NCBI GenBank assembly: GCA_964465385.1 | Contig: CAYXIM010000001.1 | Location: 4,052-68,051, forward strand | From: JAAYBY01 sp964465385 | GTDB taxonomy: Bacteria; Bacillota; Clostridia; Saccharofermentanales; UBA5734 | Length of the DNA: 64,000 nt | Reading direction: 5' to 3' | In this document: in pieces, positions 45,344 to 55,144 of the stretch | How positions within the stretch are numbered: the stretch's first letter is position 1 | Layout: every line of letters begins with the position of its first letter | Notes under the pieces: generated by a model | Told to the model about the DNA's origin: nothing | The model's database searches: none | Seen by the model: the letters and a program-made list of their open reading frames with translations, nothing else | Made by a program: the position numbers and the translations under genes

Positions 45344-48019
45344 CTATCCCTCCTGGTCAGCCTCCAACAAAAGCGCATCCAGCCGCGCCTGTGCCAGGTG
45401 CAAGGCCTGGTCAATGGCTTCTGGTTTTTTGCCGCCTGCCTGGGCCATATCCGGGCGGCCGCCACCGCCGCCGCCAGTTAGCTGGGCCAGCTCCCGGATC
45501 AGCTGGCCGGCATGCACACCCTGCTGGATCGCCTGCTGTGAAGCCGTCACCAGCCACAGGGCCTTGCCCCCGACAGCAGCTGCCAGAACCAGAACCGGGT
45601 TTTGGAGCCGGTCGCGGACCTGGTCGGCCAAGAGGCGCAGCTGGGCCACATCCGGCACCTGGACCGATGCCACCAGCGTTTGAATGTTGCCATGGGTCCG
45701 GGCCTGCCCTTGCAGCTGCTGAACCAAATCAGCCCGTTTGGCCTGCTGGTCCTGAGAACGGGCCTGCTTGAGGTCCCGGAGCTGATCGAGCAATTGCTGG
45801 GCCCGGGCCAGCAGGTCGGCTGGTTTGGTCTTGAGCAGGCCGCCGAGTGCTTCGAGTTCGTCTTGCTGCTGCCGCGCCAGCTGCCAGGCCCCCGCCCCGG
45901 TCACACCCTCAATCCTTCTGACGCCCGAGGCGATGCCGCTTTCGCTGACAAGCCGGAACTGACCCGCTTCAGCAGAGGCCTTGAGGTGGGTGCCGCCACA
46001 CAGCTCCTTGCTTAAAGAGCCGACCGAAACCACCCGGACACGGTTGCTGTACTTCTCATCAAACAGGGCGATGGCCCCGGCCTGCCGGGCCTCTTCCAGG
46101 GTCATCAGTTCGGTGATAACCGGCTCATTTTGTATGATCATCTGGTTGACCGCGTCTTCAACCGCCCGCTTTTCTGTTTCTGTCAGGGGCTGGAAGTGGT
46201 TGAAATCGAAACGGAAACGCTCAGGCGCCACCAAAGAGCCCGCCTGGGTGACGTGTTCGCCCAGAACCGAGCGCAGGGCCCGCTGCAGCAGGTGGGTCGT
46301 GGTGTGGTTTCGGGCTGTCGCCAGCCGTTTTTCCCGGTCGACCTGCAGGGTCACCCGGTCCCCCTGGTGCAAGACCCCATCTTCCACCTGCCCCACATGC
46401 AAGATCAGGCCTTCCGGCGTCTGGATGGTCTGCTGGACCGTCAGGGAAAAGCCCGCTGCGCTGATCTGGCCCTCGTCACCAACCTGCCCGCCCGCTTCGG
46501 CATAAAAGGGCGTCTGGTCAACGATCACGGTCACCGTCTCCCCGGCACCGGCTTCCTGGACGCTTTGCGCCTCTTCTTCCGGGCCTTGGCGGACCAGGGC
46601 CAAAACTGTTCCCTGGTCAGACAAGGTGTCATAACCTGTAAACCGCGTGGCCTTGAGGTCTTTCAAGGCAGCCGGCAGGGCGCCCCGATCCCAGGCTGAG
46701 CCTGTTTTTTGGATGAAGGCCTGGCGGGCCGCCTCTTTCTGGCGGTTCATTTCGTCCTGAAAGCCCGCTTCATCGACAGACAGGCCCTGCTCCCCGGCAA
46801 TCTCCCGGGTCAGGTCAAAAGGAAAGCCAAAGGTGTCGTGCAGGCGAAAAACCTCCTGGCCTGACAGGGCGGTCTGCTTGTTCTGTTTGCTGGCTGCAAT
46901 CATCTGGTCCAGGATCTGGCCGCCCTGGTGGATGGTCTGCAAGAAGCGTTCTTCTTCCTGGCGAACAATGCGGACAATGCGGGTCTGGTTGGCCGCAAGG
47001 TCCGGGTAGGCTTCAACCGATTCTTCAATGACGGTGGGAACCAGGCGGTGTAAGAAGGGCTGGTCCAGGCCGATCAGGCGGCCATAGCGGGCCGCACGCC
47101 GCAGCAGCCGCCGCAAGACATAGCCACGGTCCTCGTTGGTGGGCACCACCCCATCGCTGATCATCATGGTGGTGCTCCGGATGTGGTCGGTGATCACCCG
47201 GATGGCCATATCGGTCTGGCTTTTTTCGCCGTAACTGACCTGCGCCAGGCGACAGACATGGTCTAAAATGGCGCGGATGGTGTCCACTTCAAAGAGGCTG
47301 TCGACATCCTGGAGGATACAGGCCAGGCGCTCCAGGCCTGCCCCTGTGTCGATGTTTTTCTTGTCCAGCGGCGTATAGGAGCCGTCTTCATGGCGGTAAA
47401 ACTGGGTGAAGACCAGGTTCCAGAATTCAACATAACGGTCGCATTCGCAGCCCACCTGGCAATCCGGGCTGCCGCAGCCGTGTGCCGGTCCGCGGTCAAA
47501 ATACAGCTCAGAGCTGGGCCCGCACGGGCCCGTCCCATGCTCCCAGAAGTTGTGTTCCTTGCCCATGCGGTAAATACGGTCTGTTGCCAGGCCAACGTCC
47601 TGGTGCCAGATATCAAAGGCTTCATCATCGTCTTCAAAGACCGACACATACAGGCGATCCTCAGGCATCTGCAACACGTCGGTGCAAAAAGTCCAGGCCC
47701 AGGGGATGACTTCTTGTTTAAAATAATCCCCAAACGAAAAATTGCCGAGCATTTCAAAGAAGGTGCCGTGCCGGGACGTGATGCCGACCCGGTCAATGTC
47801 CGGCGTCCGGATACACTTCTGGCAGGTCGTCACCCGCAGGGCAGGTGGTTTTTCAGCTCCTGTAAAGTAAGGCTTTAACGGCGTCATGCCGGCATTGACC
47901 AGCAGGATGGATGGGTCCTGGTGTGGGATCAGGGAAAAACTGGGCAAACGCAAATGCCCTTTCGATTCAAAAAACGCAAGAAATTTTTCGCGTATGGTGT
48001 TCAGACTCTCTGCTTGCAT
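45344..48019 (-). CDS. alaS: Alanyl-tRNA synthetase
   Basis: 891 residues, full length. A class II catalytic domain at the N-terminus (NTIREKFLAFFESKGHLRLPSFSL, HGTFFEMLGNFSFGDYFK), the tRNA recognition domain, an editing domain with HTTTHLL and CGGTHL zinc ligands, and a C-Ala domain with a Gly-rich GGGGGGRPDMAQAGG hinge near the end. The ATG at 48019 follows AAGGAGTGAGCATACC. The window also encodes a tRNA-Ala with the G3:U70 identity pair this enzyme reads. Confidence 0.97.
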   Translation of the reverse strand: MQAESLNTIREKFLAFFESKGHLRLPSFSLIPHQDPSILLVNAGMTPLKPYFTGAEKPPALRVTTCQKCIRTPDIDRVGITSRHGTFFEMLGNFSFGDYFKQEVIPWAWTFCTDVLQMPEDRLYVSVFEDDDEAFDIWHQDVGLATDRIYRMGKEHNFWEHGTGPCGPSSELYFDRGPAHGCGSPDCQVGCECDRYVEFWNLVFTQFYRHEDGSYTPLDKKNIDTGAGLERLACILQDVDSLFEVDTIRAILDHVCRLAQVSYGEKSQTDMAIRVITDHIRSTTMMISDGVVPTNEDRGYVLRRLLRRAARYGRLIGLDQPFLHRLVPTVIEESVEAYPDLAANQTRIVRIVRQEEERFLQTIHQGGQILDQMIAASKQNKQTALSGQEVFRLHDTFGFPFDLTREIAGEQGLSVDEAGFQDEMNRQKEAARQAFIQKTGSAWDRGALPAALKDLKATRFTGYDTLSDQGTVLALVRQGPEEEAQSVQEAGAGETVTVIVDQTPFYAEAGGQVGDEGQISAAGFSLTVQQTIQTPEGLILHVGQVEDGVLHQGDRVTLQVDREKRLATARNHTTTHLLQRALRSVLGEHVTQAGSLVAPERFRFDFNHFQPLTETEKRAVEDAVNQMIIQNEPVITELMTLEEARQAGAIALFDEKYSNRVRVVSVGSLSKELCGGTHLKASAEAGQFRLVSESGIASGVRRIEGVTGAGAWQLARQQQDELEALGGLLKTKPADLLARAQQLLDQLRDLKQARSQDQQAKRADLVQQLQGQARTHGNIQTLVASVQVPDVAQLRLLADQVRDRLQNPVLVLAAAVGGKALWLVTASQQAIQQGVHAGQLIRELAQLTGGGGGGRPDMAQAGGKKPEAIDQALHLAQARLDALLLEADQEG

Positions 48020-48054
48020 GGTATGCTCACTCCTTAAGAAACGCTCTCTGTCGA

Positions 48055-48083
48055 ATTTTACACGAAAACAGGTTCCGGGACAA
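48055..48083 (-). promoter_or_regulatory. Sigma-A promoter of alaS-HIT
   Basis: TTGTCC (48083-48078), 17 nt, TAAAAT (48060-48055) on the minus strand. No T-box leader is seen between it and the ATG. Confidence 0.65.
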
Positions 48084-48123
48084 CCAAAGCCCTTTAGGGG
48101 GCATGCGGGATCACCCGGTTCTG

Positions 48124-48132
48124 TGATAGAAT
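48124..48132 (+). promoter_or_regulatory. Extended -10 promoter of the DUF1015 operon
   Basis: TGATAGAAT (48124-48132), an extended -10 form, about 55 nt before the ATG at 48187; no clear -35. Confidence 0.5.
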
Positions 48133-48186
48133 GGATAAGCGGCCCGCCCAAAAAACGACAGATCTCACACCATCGAGGAGCAGCTT

Positions 48187-49518
48187 ATGACGTCTTCTTT
48201 TCAGCAGCATAACCCGTCATCGGTCATCCAGATGGCCCAGTGGCTTTTGCCTGGTGCCGGGGTTGACACAAGCCGCTGGCCTGTGCTGGCCTGCGACCAG
48301 CACACATCAGATCCGGACTACTGGGCCAAGACCCGCCAGACCGTTGGCAAGCAGCCTTCAACCCTGCACGTCATTTTACCGGAAGTCTATCTGGAAACCG
48401 AATCGGCCTCAGTCCTGGATGGCCGCATCCAGCGCATTCACCAGACCATGGCCCGCTATTTGGCCGAGCAGGTGCTTGAGCCAACCGGCCGTGGCTGTTT
48501 TTTGATCGAGCGGCGCACGCCGCAGCGTGCCAGCCGGCTGGGCCTGGTGGTCACGGTCGACTTGGAACAATACGACTACCGGCCGGAAAACCGGCTCTTG
48601 ATCCGCGCCACCGAGGAGACTGTTGCCGACCGGCTGCCACCCCGGTCAGCTATCCGTCAGGCGGCTCTTTTTGAGTGTGCCCATGTGCAGCTGCTCATGG
48701 ATGACCCCCGGAAAACCGTTCTGGAACCGGTCTTTGCAGCCTGCACAGCCGGCCATGTGCCAACGGCCTATGACATCACGCTCATGCAAGCGGGCGGGGC
48801 AGTCCGGGGCTGGTTTTTGCCTGAAGCTGATGCCCTGGTGTCGCGCATGCGCGCCGCCATGAACCGGCTGGACAGCCTGGAAAAAGAAGGCCTGCTCCTG
48901 GTCGTTGGTGACGGCAACCATTCCCTGGCCGCGGCCAAGGACCATTGGGACCGCCACAAGGACCAGCTGCCGGCAGACCATCCGGCCCGGTTCGCCATGG
49001 TTGAGGTCATGAACCTGCACGATGATGGCCTGTCTTTTGAGCCCATCCACCGTGTCCTGACCGGCATTGGCCCGACCGATTTTCAAAAGGCCCTGATCGA
49101 CTGGTTTGAAGACCATGCGCCCCAGCTCCTTTGTGAAGGGGCGGCCATCGCTCAAGATCACGCGGTCCTGGCCCGTGTCTTAACACCGGCAGGCACCCGC
49201 TTGCTGACCCTGCAGGGCACGGCTGCTGATCTGCCTGTTGCCCTCATCCAGCCTTTTTTGGACCACCTGGTTGAGAGCCGGCAATTGAAAATCGATTACA
49301 TCCATGGCCTGGATGTCTTGCAGGACCTGGTCGACCAGGGCGCCATCGGCATCGCGTTGCCGGCCTTGCAAAAAGATGCTTTTTTCTCCCTGCTGGCCCA
49401 ACAGTCCGTTTTGCCCCGCAAAACCTTTTCACTGGGTGAAGCCAATGAAAAGCGCTACTACCTGGAATGCCGCATGATCACACAAGATGCCGCCCCAGCG
49501 GGAAAGGAACGGGAATGA
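48187..49518 (+). CDS. DUF1015 family protein, SerK-type serine kinase-like
   Basis: 443 residues. DUF1015 blocks are present: ACDQHTSDPDYWAKTR, FECAHVQLLMDDPRKTV and VVGDGNHSLAAAKDHW (the conserved GxGNHSL segment). Archaeal SerK of this family phosphorylates free L-serine to O-phosphoserine. The gene lies close to serA and an aminotransferase (53.5-56.2 kb), which supports a serine link, though on the opposite strand. Enzymatic activity is not proven. The ATG follows GAGGAGCAGCTT. It is the first of three coupled genes. Confidence 0.82.
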   Translation: MTSSFQQHNPSSVIQMAQWLLPGAGVDTSRWPVLACDQHTSDPDYWAKTRQTVGKQPSTLHVILPEVYLETESASVLDGRIQRIHQTMARYLAEQVLEPTGRGCFLIERRTPQRASRLGLVVTVDLEQYDYRPENRLLIRATEETVADRLPPRSAIRQAALFECAHVQLLMDDPRKTVLEPVFAACTAGHVPTAYDITLMQAGGAVRGWFLPEADALVSRMRAAMNRLDSLEKEGLLLVVGDGNHSLAAAKDHWDRHKDQLPADHPARFAMVEVMNLHDDGLSFEPIHRVLTGIGPTDFQKALIDWFEDHAPQLLCEGAAIAQDHAVLARVLTPAGTRLLTLQGTAADLPVALIQPFLDHLVESRQLKIDYIHGLDVLQDLVDQGAIGIALPALQKDAFFSLLAQQSVLPRKTFSLGEANEKRYYLECRMITQDAAPAGKERE

Positions 49519-50936
49519 CCAGCCAGAAGGCCCCGGACCATATCTGTGTCATCGGTGCCGGCTTGACCGGGCTGGTCTGCGCCTGCACCCTGGCTGCCGC
49601 CGGCTACCGGGTCACGGTGCTGGAATCCAACCACCAGCCCGGGGGCATGATTGCTGATTTCCAATGGGGTCAGACCCGCGTGGAGTACCTTTATCACCAC
49701 CTGTTCACCACCGATCGGCTGCTGGTGCAGCTGATCGAATCCCTGGGCTTAAAAGACCAGCTGATCTGGTTTGATCCGTCTGACGCCCTGGTCTCCAACA
49801 GCCGTTTTTACCCCTTTACCGGTCCCTGGGACCTCTTGCGTTTTCCCCTGATCCCGTTGAGCCAGCGCCTGCGAACCGGCCTGGCTGTCCTGCGGGCCGG
49901 CCGCATGGCCGACTGGCAGCACCTGGAAGAAGAAACCGCCTCGGACTGGTTGATCCGTTACGGTGGCGAGCAGGCCTACACCTGTATCTGGAAACCCCTG
50001 CTCCGGTCAAAATTTGACCGGGATGCCGACGAGGTCTCTGCTGTTTGGATCTGGAACAAGTTCAAGCTGCGCGGCGGCTCACGTGACCAGCGCTCTGGCT
50101 CAGAGCGCCTGGGTTACCTGCGTGGCAGCTTCGGCCGCCTGACCGATGCCCTGACCGATCTCCTGCTGCGCCTGGGCGGCCGCTTGCACCTGGGCCACAC
50201 AGCCATGAACATCGCCCAGCCAGCTGACGGACCGGCCCGCTACCGCATCTCCTGCATCCTGGAAGACTGCCAGACCGTGCATGTTGATGCCGACGGTGTC
50301 GTCGCGGCTACAGCCCCCCGGCCTTTTCTGGGCATCACCACCGCCTTGAATTTTCCGCAAGGCTATGTGGACCGCTTGACACGCAGCCACTACAAGGCCG
50401 ACCTGTGCCTGGTCCTGCGTTTGAAAAAAAGCCTCTCTCCTTATTACTGGACCACCATCTGCGACCAGCTGCCCTTTGTGGTGGTTGTGGAACAAACCCA
50501 GGTCATCGACCCGGCAGCCTATGGCGGCCATGTGGTCTACCTGTCACGCTACCTGGATGTGACCGACCCCCTGTGGACCCAGCCTGACGGGGTGGTCTTC
50601 CGTCAGTTTCTGGCAGGCTTGGAAAGCCTTTACCCGCACTTCAGCCCCCACGACGTCATCGACTGGCGGCTGCGCCGGACCCGCTACGCCCAGCCGGTCA
50701 TTTCGCGCAACCACCAGCAGCAGATTCCATCACTTGAAACCCCCCTGCCCGGCTTGAAGCTGGCCGGGACGGCCCAGATTTATCCCGAAGACCGGGGCCT
50801 CAACTACGCTGTCCGCCTGGCTTTCCAAGCTGCCCGCTCCATACACCTAGACAGCAGCCAAAAGCCACAAGCACCCGCTGAGCCACTTCCGCAAGCCAGC
50901 TGGCTGCTGGAACAACTGGCACAAGCGGACCCGTGA
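49515..50936 (+). CDS. FAD-dependent oxidoreductase (amine oxidase/protoporphyrinogen oxidase-like)
   Basis: 473 residues. The dinucleotide-binding motif VIGAGLTGLVCACTLAAAGY at residues 12-31 is followed by the FAD-contact NHQPGG. The rest resembles flavin amine oxidases and UDP-galactopyranose mutase-like reductases, which often sit in polysaccharide or lipid gene clusters. Its substrate is not known. The ATG overlaps the DUF1015 stop as ATGA (49515-49518), and its own stop overlaps the next start as GTGA. Confidence 0.85.
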   Translation: MTSQKAPDHICVIGAGLTGLVCACTLAAAGYRVTVLESNHQPGGMIADFQWGQTRVEYLYHHLFTTDRLLVQLIESLGLKDQLIWFDPSDALVSNSRFYPFTGPWDLLRFPLIPLSQRLRTGLAVLRAGRMADWQHLEEETASDWLIRYGGEQAYTCIWKPLLRSKFDRDADEVSAVWIWNKFKLRGGSRDQRSGSERLGYLRGSFGRLTDALTDLLLRLGGRLHLGHTAMNIAQPADGPARYRISCILEDCQTVHVDADGVVAATAPRPFLGITTALNFPQGYVDRLTRSHYKADLCLVLRLKKSLSPYYWTTICDQLPFVVVVEQTQVIDPAAYGGHVVYLSRYLDVTDPLWTQPDGVVFRQFLAGLESLYPHFSPHDVIDWRLRRTRYAQPVISRNHQQQIPSLETPLPGLKLAGTAQIYPEDRGLNYAVRLAFQAARSIHLDSSQKPQAPAEPLPQASWLLEQLAQADP

Positions 50937-53509
50937 TGGTGCGCCGGGTCGCTTGTTGGCTGGCCCTGGCCCTGTTACCCCTGCTGTGGGTCATCGCGGT
51001 GTGGGCGTTGGCAGCTGATGCGGTGCACGTCTTCAGCTGGTGGCTGGCCCTGACCCTGCCCGGCTGGCTCGTGTGGCCTTTTGTGACCCGCCTGACCCCA
51101 GCCGGGAGCCAAGGCTACCTGCTGGCCAAGGCCCTGGGGCTCCTGCTGCCTGCCCTGGCCTTGTGGCTGGCATCCTTTTGGGGGCTTTTGCCCTTCACCC
51201 GATCTGCAATGGTGCCCTTGCTCCTGCTGGCAGGTTTTGGCGCCTGGGGCGCATACCGGCGCCGCAGCCACTTGCTGCAACTGCTCAAACAACCGGCCTT
51301 CCTGACCCGTCTTTTCGCCTCTGAAGCCCTTTTCACCGCATCATTGCTCCTGGCGGTTTTTGCCCGGGGCCTGAAACCGGAACTGGACAGCCTGGAAAAA
51401 TTCATGAACGTTGGCCTCATGAACAGCCTGTGGCGAACCAACTGGCTGCCCGCGCTCGACACCTGGTTTTCAGGCAAAACGGTCAACTACTACTATTTTG
51501 GCCAATACTGTTACACCTACCTGGCCAAACTGACGGCGATCCGTCCGGAAGTGGCTTATAACCTGGGCATGGCCACCACCTTTGCCTTCACCTTGACCTT
51601 GGCCTACACCCTGGTCGCCGGGCTGGTCCTGTCCCGGGACAGGTCGGCCAGGACCTGGAAAGGAACGTTGGCTTCCCTCAGCGGCCTGTGGGGGGCCCTG
51701 CTGGTCAGCCTGGCCGGTAACGGCCATGCATTTTTCTTTGGCAACCGCAGCCCGGGCCGTCAGGTCACCCGCTGGCTGATCAACCGCGGTTTCCTGGCCT
51801 CTTCTGTCGACAAGCCGTACTGGTTTGCCGATGCCACCCGTTTCATCGGCTACAACCCGGACACCACCGACAAAACCATCCATGAGTTCCCCTTCTACTC
51901 TTTTCTGGTGGCTGATCTGCATGCCCATGTGATCAACCTGACCTTTGTCCTGGTTTTTTTGATCGTCATGGCTGCCCTGGTGGGCCGGCCCCGCCTGGTC
52001 CAGTCCATGGCCCGTTGCTGCCGCGAGCAGGACCGGGCCGACCGGCTGGATGACCTGGGCTGGTACCAGCGGACAAAAGAAGACGCGCTGGACCGCCTCC
52101 GGGTCATGGTCACCGACCCGCTCTTGCTGGTCTCGGGCCTCCTGCTCGCGGTTTTCATGATGGGTAATTACTGGGATTTTGCCATTTACCTGGCAGTTGC
52201 CGCCCTGGTCCTGCTGGTCACCAACTACCAGGGCAGCAGCCGGAAAAAGCTGTTGCCCGGGGTCATCATCCTGCTGGTCCAGGCCGCCTTTTTGCTGCTG
52301 GTTTACCTGCGCCTGCAAAACCCCCTGCTGGCCGTCTGGGCCTTGCTGGTGGTTTGGCTGATCAACCAGGGCCTGACCTTGCTCCATGGCGATGCCCTGA
52401 CCGTCACCGGCGCCCAGGTGTCCTGGTTGTTCTTGCTGGCACATGGGGTCAGCCTGCCCTTCAACCGGTCGTTTGAGCCGATTTCCAAAACCATCGCCCG
52501 GACACAGGCCACCACCCCCATCAGCCAGCTGTTGCTGCTGTGGGGCCCCCACCTGCTGGCCACAGGCTTGTTTGCCCTCATGCTGGTCTGGGTCCATCAC
52601 CGCCGCCAGCCGCGGGTCTTCCCCCCGCCTGCCGGCACGGGTCTTCGGGGCGGGCGCCGGTTTTACCCGCTGGATCCGGCCGATCGCTTGCTGCTGGTCT
52701 TTTTCCTGTGGTCGGTCTGCCTCTTGCTCTTGCCAGAACTGGTTTATGTGGTTGACATCTACAGCGGCTCCTTTAAACGGGCCAACACCATGTTCAAGTT
52801 CACCTATCAGGCCTTCTTGCTCCTGTCGCTGATCTGGGCTGCGGCACCTGGCCGCCTGTTGCAAAAAAGCGGCGGAAAAGGACGCTGGCCCAGGCGCATC
52901 CTGGCCGGTTTCCTGCTGCTTGGCCTGGTCGTTCCCTTCTGGTACACCGTGCCGGCCGCCAGCCAATGGCTGGGTGCCTTCAAACGTGCCCGTTACCAGG
53001 GCCTGGACGGCCTGGCACCACTGGCCCTCAAGGATTCGGCCCAGATTCCAGGCCAGCTCCCGGGTGAACTGGCAGCAGATGTCGCCGCCATCCGCTGGTT
53101 AAATGAAACGGTTACAGGCCAGCCGCTTGTTCTGGAGGCAGACGGAGAAAGCTACACCGATTTTTGTCGCATCTCCGCTATGACCGGCCTGCCCACCATC
53201 CTGGGCTGGGAGACTCACGAATGGCTCTGGCGCACCAGCCGGGACACGCCAGATGCTTACAGCGCCCACGTGCTGCCCAGGCAACAGGACATCCGCCTGA
53301 TCTACACAACCGATGACCAGGCCCTGCGCCAGGAACTGCTGGCGCGCTACCAGGTGGCCTACCTGGTCATCGGCGACCTGGAGCGTGCCCGCTTCACCGA
53401 CCAAACACAAACCCGCCTGCCTGAAGAACTGCTTCAGGCCTGCGGGTCAGTTGTTTTTTCACAAGGCTCTTTGCTTGTGATCCAGGTTGACCAGCCCCCG
53501 GTCAGGTGA
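50933..53509 (+). CDS. DUF2298 multi-pass membrane protein (YYY family)
   Basis: 858 residues, more than a dozen hydrophobic segments. The DUF2298 signature KTVNYYYFGQYCYTYLAKLT lies near residues 182-201, followed by a periplasmic-type loop (FATRFIGYNPDTTDKTIHEFP-like) and a conserved FPFYSFLVADLHAHV. The C-terminal hydrophilic domain (about 690-858) faces one side. The fold is thought to be GT-C-like, so a polyprenyl-phosphate-dependent glycosyltransferase role is plausible but unproven. The GTG start overlaps the oxidoreductase stop (GTGA). Its last 8 nt overlap the serA 3' end. Confidence 0.85.
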   Translation: MMVRRVACWLALALLPLLWVIAVWALAADAVHVFSWWLALTLPGWLVWPFVTRLTPAGSQGYLLAKALGLLLPALALWLASFWGLLPFTRSAMVPLLLLAGFGAWGAYRRRSHLLQLLKQPAFLTRLFASEALFTASLLLAVFARGLKPELDSLEKFMNVGLMNSLWRTNWLPALDTWFSGKTVNYYYFGQYCYTYLAKLTAIRPEVAYNLGMATTFAFTLTLAYTLVAGLVLSRDRSARTWKGTLASLSGLWGALLVSLAGNGHAFFFGNRSPGRQVTRWLINRGFLASSVDKPYWFADATRFIGYNPDTTDKTIHEFPFYSFLVADLHAHVINLTFVLVFLIVMAALVGRPRLVQSMARCCREQDRADRLDDLGWYQRTKEDALDRLRVMVTDPLLLVSGLLLAVFMMGNYWDFAIYLAVAALVLLVTNYQGSSRKKLLPGVIILLVQAAFLLLVYLRLQNPLLAVWALLVVWLINQGLTLLHGDALTVTGAQVSWLFLLAHGVSLPFNRSFEPISKTIARTQATTPISQLLLLWGPHLLATGLFALMLVWVHHRRQPRVFPPPAGTGLRGGRRFYPLDPADRLLLVFFLWSVCLLLLPELVYVVDIYSGSFKRANTMFKFTYQAFLLLSLIWAAAPGRLLQKSGGKGRWPRRILAGFLLLGLVVPFWYTVPAASQWLGAFKRARYQGLDGLAPLALKDSAQIPGQLPGELAADVAAIRWLNETVTGQPLVLEADGESYTDFCRISAMTGLPTILGWETHEWLWRTSRDTPDAYSAHVLPRQQDIRLIYTTDDQALRQELLARYQVAYLVIGDLERARFTDQTQTRLPEELLQACGSVVFSQGSLLVIQVDQPPVR

Positions 53510-55115
53510 GCTTGGAAAAATCCAATGCGGACACGCGCAGCACCCCTTCAATTTGACGCAAGGCCTGTAACGTGGCGCTGTCGACCGGTGAGTCAACGCT
53601 CAGAAAGCTCTGGGCGCGCATTTTGTCTTTTTTCCGGCTCCAGTGCATGGTGGCAATGTTGATAGACTGTTCACCCAGGATCGTGCCCACACGGCCGATG
53701 ATCCCGGGCACGTCCTCGTTTTGCATGGCCAGCACGTAATCGGACAGTTCAAAATCCATGTGGTAGCCAAAAAAGTCAACCAGCACTTCGGACTCTTTGC
53801 CGAAGACCGTTCCGGAAACAGACAGCGTCTTGTCGGCAGAGACAAAACGAACGGTAATCAGGTTGGTGTATTTTTCCAATTGGCTGGTCCGGCTTTCAAC
53901 CACCCGAACCCCCATGGCCATGAGGTTTTGTTTGACATTGACATAGCTGATGCGTTCATCGGAAATGGTGGTGACAAAGCCTTTGAGCACGGACAGGGTC
54001 AACAGGTGGGTGTCCTGTCGGGCCAGTTCACCCGCATACATGATTTCGATGGTCCGGATGCGGGCGGTTTCGGCCTGGTAGTAGACGGCTCCCAGCTTTT
54101 CGCACAGGGACAGGTAGGGTTTGAGAGCGGCCAGGTCCACGTTGATGTCCGGCATGTTGACAGCATAAACCAGTTCACCGCGCAAAGCCCCGGTGACCAG
54201 CTCGGTCACAGCCATGCCAACGTTGGTGTTGGCTTCGTGTGTCGACGCCCCCAGGTGCGGCGTGATCAGGCAGTTGGGTAGATCCAGCAAGGGGTTTTGA
54301 TAGTTTTGCTGGCCTGGCTCTTTGTCGTAGCTGGGCTCATCGTCCAGCACGTCAATGCCGGCTGCAGCCACCTGCCCCTCCTTGAGGGCCCTGGCCAGCG
54401 CATGTTCATTGACCAGGCCACCACGGGCCGCGTTCACGACATAGACCCCTCGCCGGCACAGGGCCAGCTCGTCCGATCCGATCATGTTGTGGGTCTCTTT
54501 GGTCTTGGGGGTGTGCAGGCTGATCAGGTCCGACTGGACCAGCAGGTCATGGAGGTGGTCGCAGCGTTCCACACCCAGGCGGTCAAAACGCTCTGCCGGA
54601 ATATACGGGTCATAGGCAACCACCCGCATGCCGACACCTTTGAGCTTGCGTGCCACAATGGAGCCAATCCGGCCCAGGCCGATGATGCCGACCGTTTTGC
54701 CTTCCAGCTCGTTGCCGATCAGGCGCGACCGCCTGAAATCATCCTGCCTGGCCGCCGTGTTGGCCTGGCAGATGTTTCTGAACAGGGCGAAAGCCAGCCC
54801 GACAGCCAGCTCGCCCGCCGCCATGATGTTGGCCTCAGGGGTGTTGACGGCAATGATGCCGCGGTCCGTGCAGGCATCGACATCGATGTTGTCGATGCCG
54901 TTTCCGGCACGGCCAACCACCTTGAGGTTGACACCGGCATCCAGCAGGGCGCGGTTGACCTGGGTGTGACTGCGCACAATCAGGGCGTCGTATGGGGCGA
55001 TCAGGCCACAAATGTCATCCTGGGACAGGCCCAGCCGTTCATCGACGTCAAAGCCCTGCTGCTTCAAATAGGCAATGGCTTCAGCAGCAATTTTTTCGGT
55101 GATCAAAATCTTCAT
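53502..55115 (-). CDS. serA: D-3-phosphoglycerate dehydrogenase
   Basis: 537 residues, the long SerA form. It makes 3-phosphohydroxypyruvate with NAD+, the first step of serine synthesis. The Rossmann motif GLGRIGSIVA is near residue 147; catalytic Arg, Glu and His lie in NAARGGLVNE, DVLDDEP and TPHLGAST. An intervening ASB domain and a C-terminal ACT domain (FELSDYVLAMQNEDVPGIIGRVG) follow; ACT usually allows serine feedback. The ATG at 55115 follows GGAGGCTATTGAC. It is 29 nt downstream of the aminotransferase gene. Confidence 0.96.
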   Translation of the reverse strand: MKILITEKIAAEAIAYLKQQGFDVDERLGLSQDDICGLIAPYDALIVRSHTQVNRALLDAGVNLKVVGRAGNGIDNIDVDACTDRGIIAVNTPEANIMAAGELAVGLAFALFRNICQANTAARQDDFRRSRLIGNELEGKTVGIIGLGRIGSIVARKLKGVGMRVVAYDPYIPAERFDRLGVERCDHLHDLLVQSDLISLHTPKTKETHNMIGSDELALCRRGVYVVNAARGGLVNEHALARALKEGQVAAAGIDVLDDEPSYDKEPGQQNYQNPLLDLPNCLITPHLGASTHEANTNVGMAVTELVTGALRGELVYAVNMPDINVDLAALKPYLSLCEKLGAVYYQAETARIRTIEIMYAGELARQDTHLLTLSVLKGFVTTISDERISYVNVKQNLMAMGVRVVESRTSQLEKYTNLITVRFVSADKTLSVSGTVFGKESEVLVDFFGYHMDFELSDYVLAMQNEDVPGIIGRVGTILGEQSINIATMHWSRKKDKMRAQSFLSVDSPVDSATLQALRQIEGVLRVSALDFSKLT

Positions 55116-55144
55116 GTCAATAGCCTCCGGTCGCGATCCGGCCT

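Noticed and set aside
48020..48186. T-box leader before alaS (also checked for proS and tyrS)
   Set aside because: No AGGGTGG-type T-box sequence or long leader with an antiterminator is present upstream of any of the three synthetase genes.
51470..52966. 498-codon open frame on the minus strand inside the DUF2298 gene
   Set aside because: Gln/Gly-rich, no ribosome-binding site or domain; it is the GC-driven complement of a well-supported membrane protein gene.
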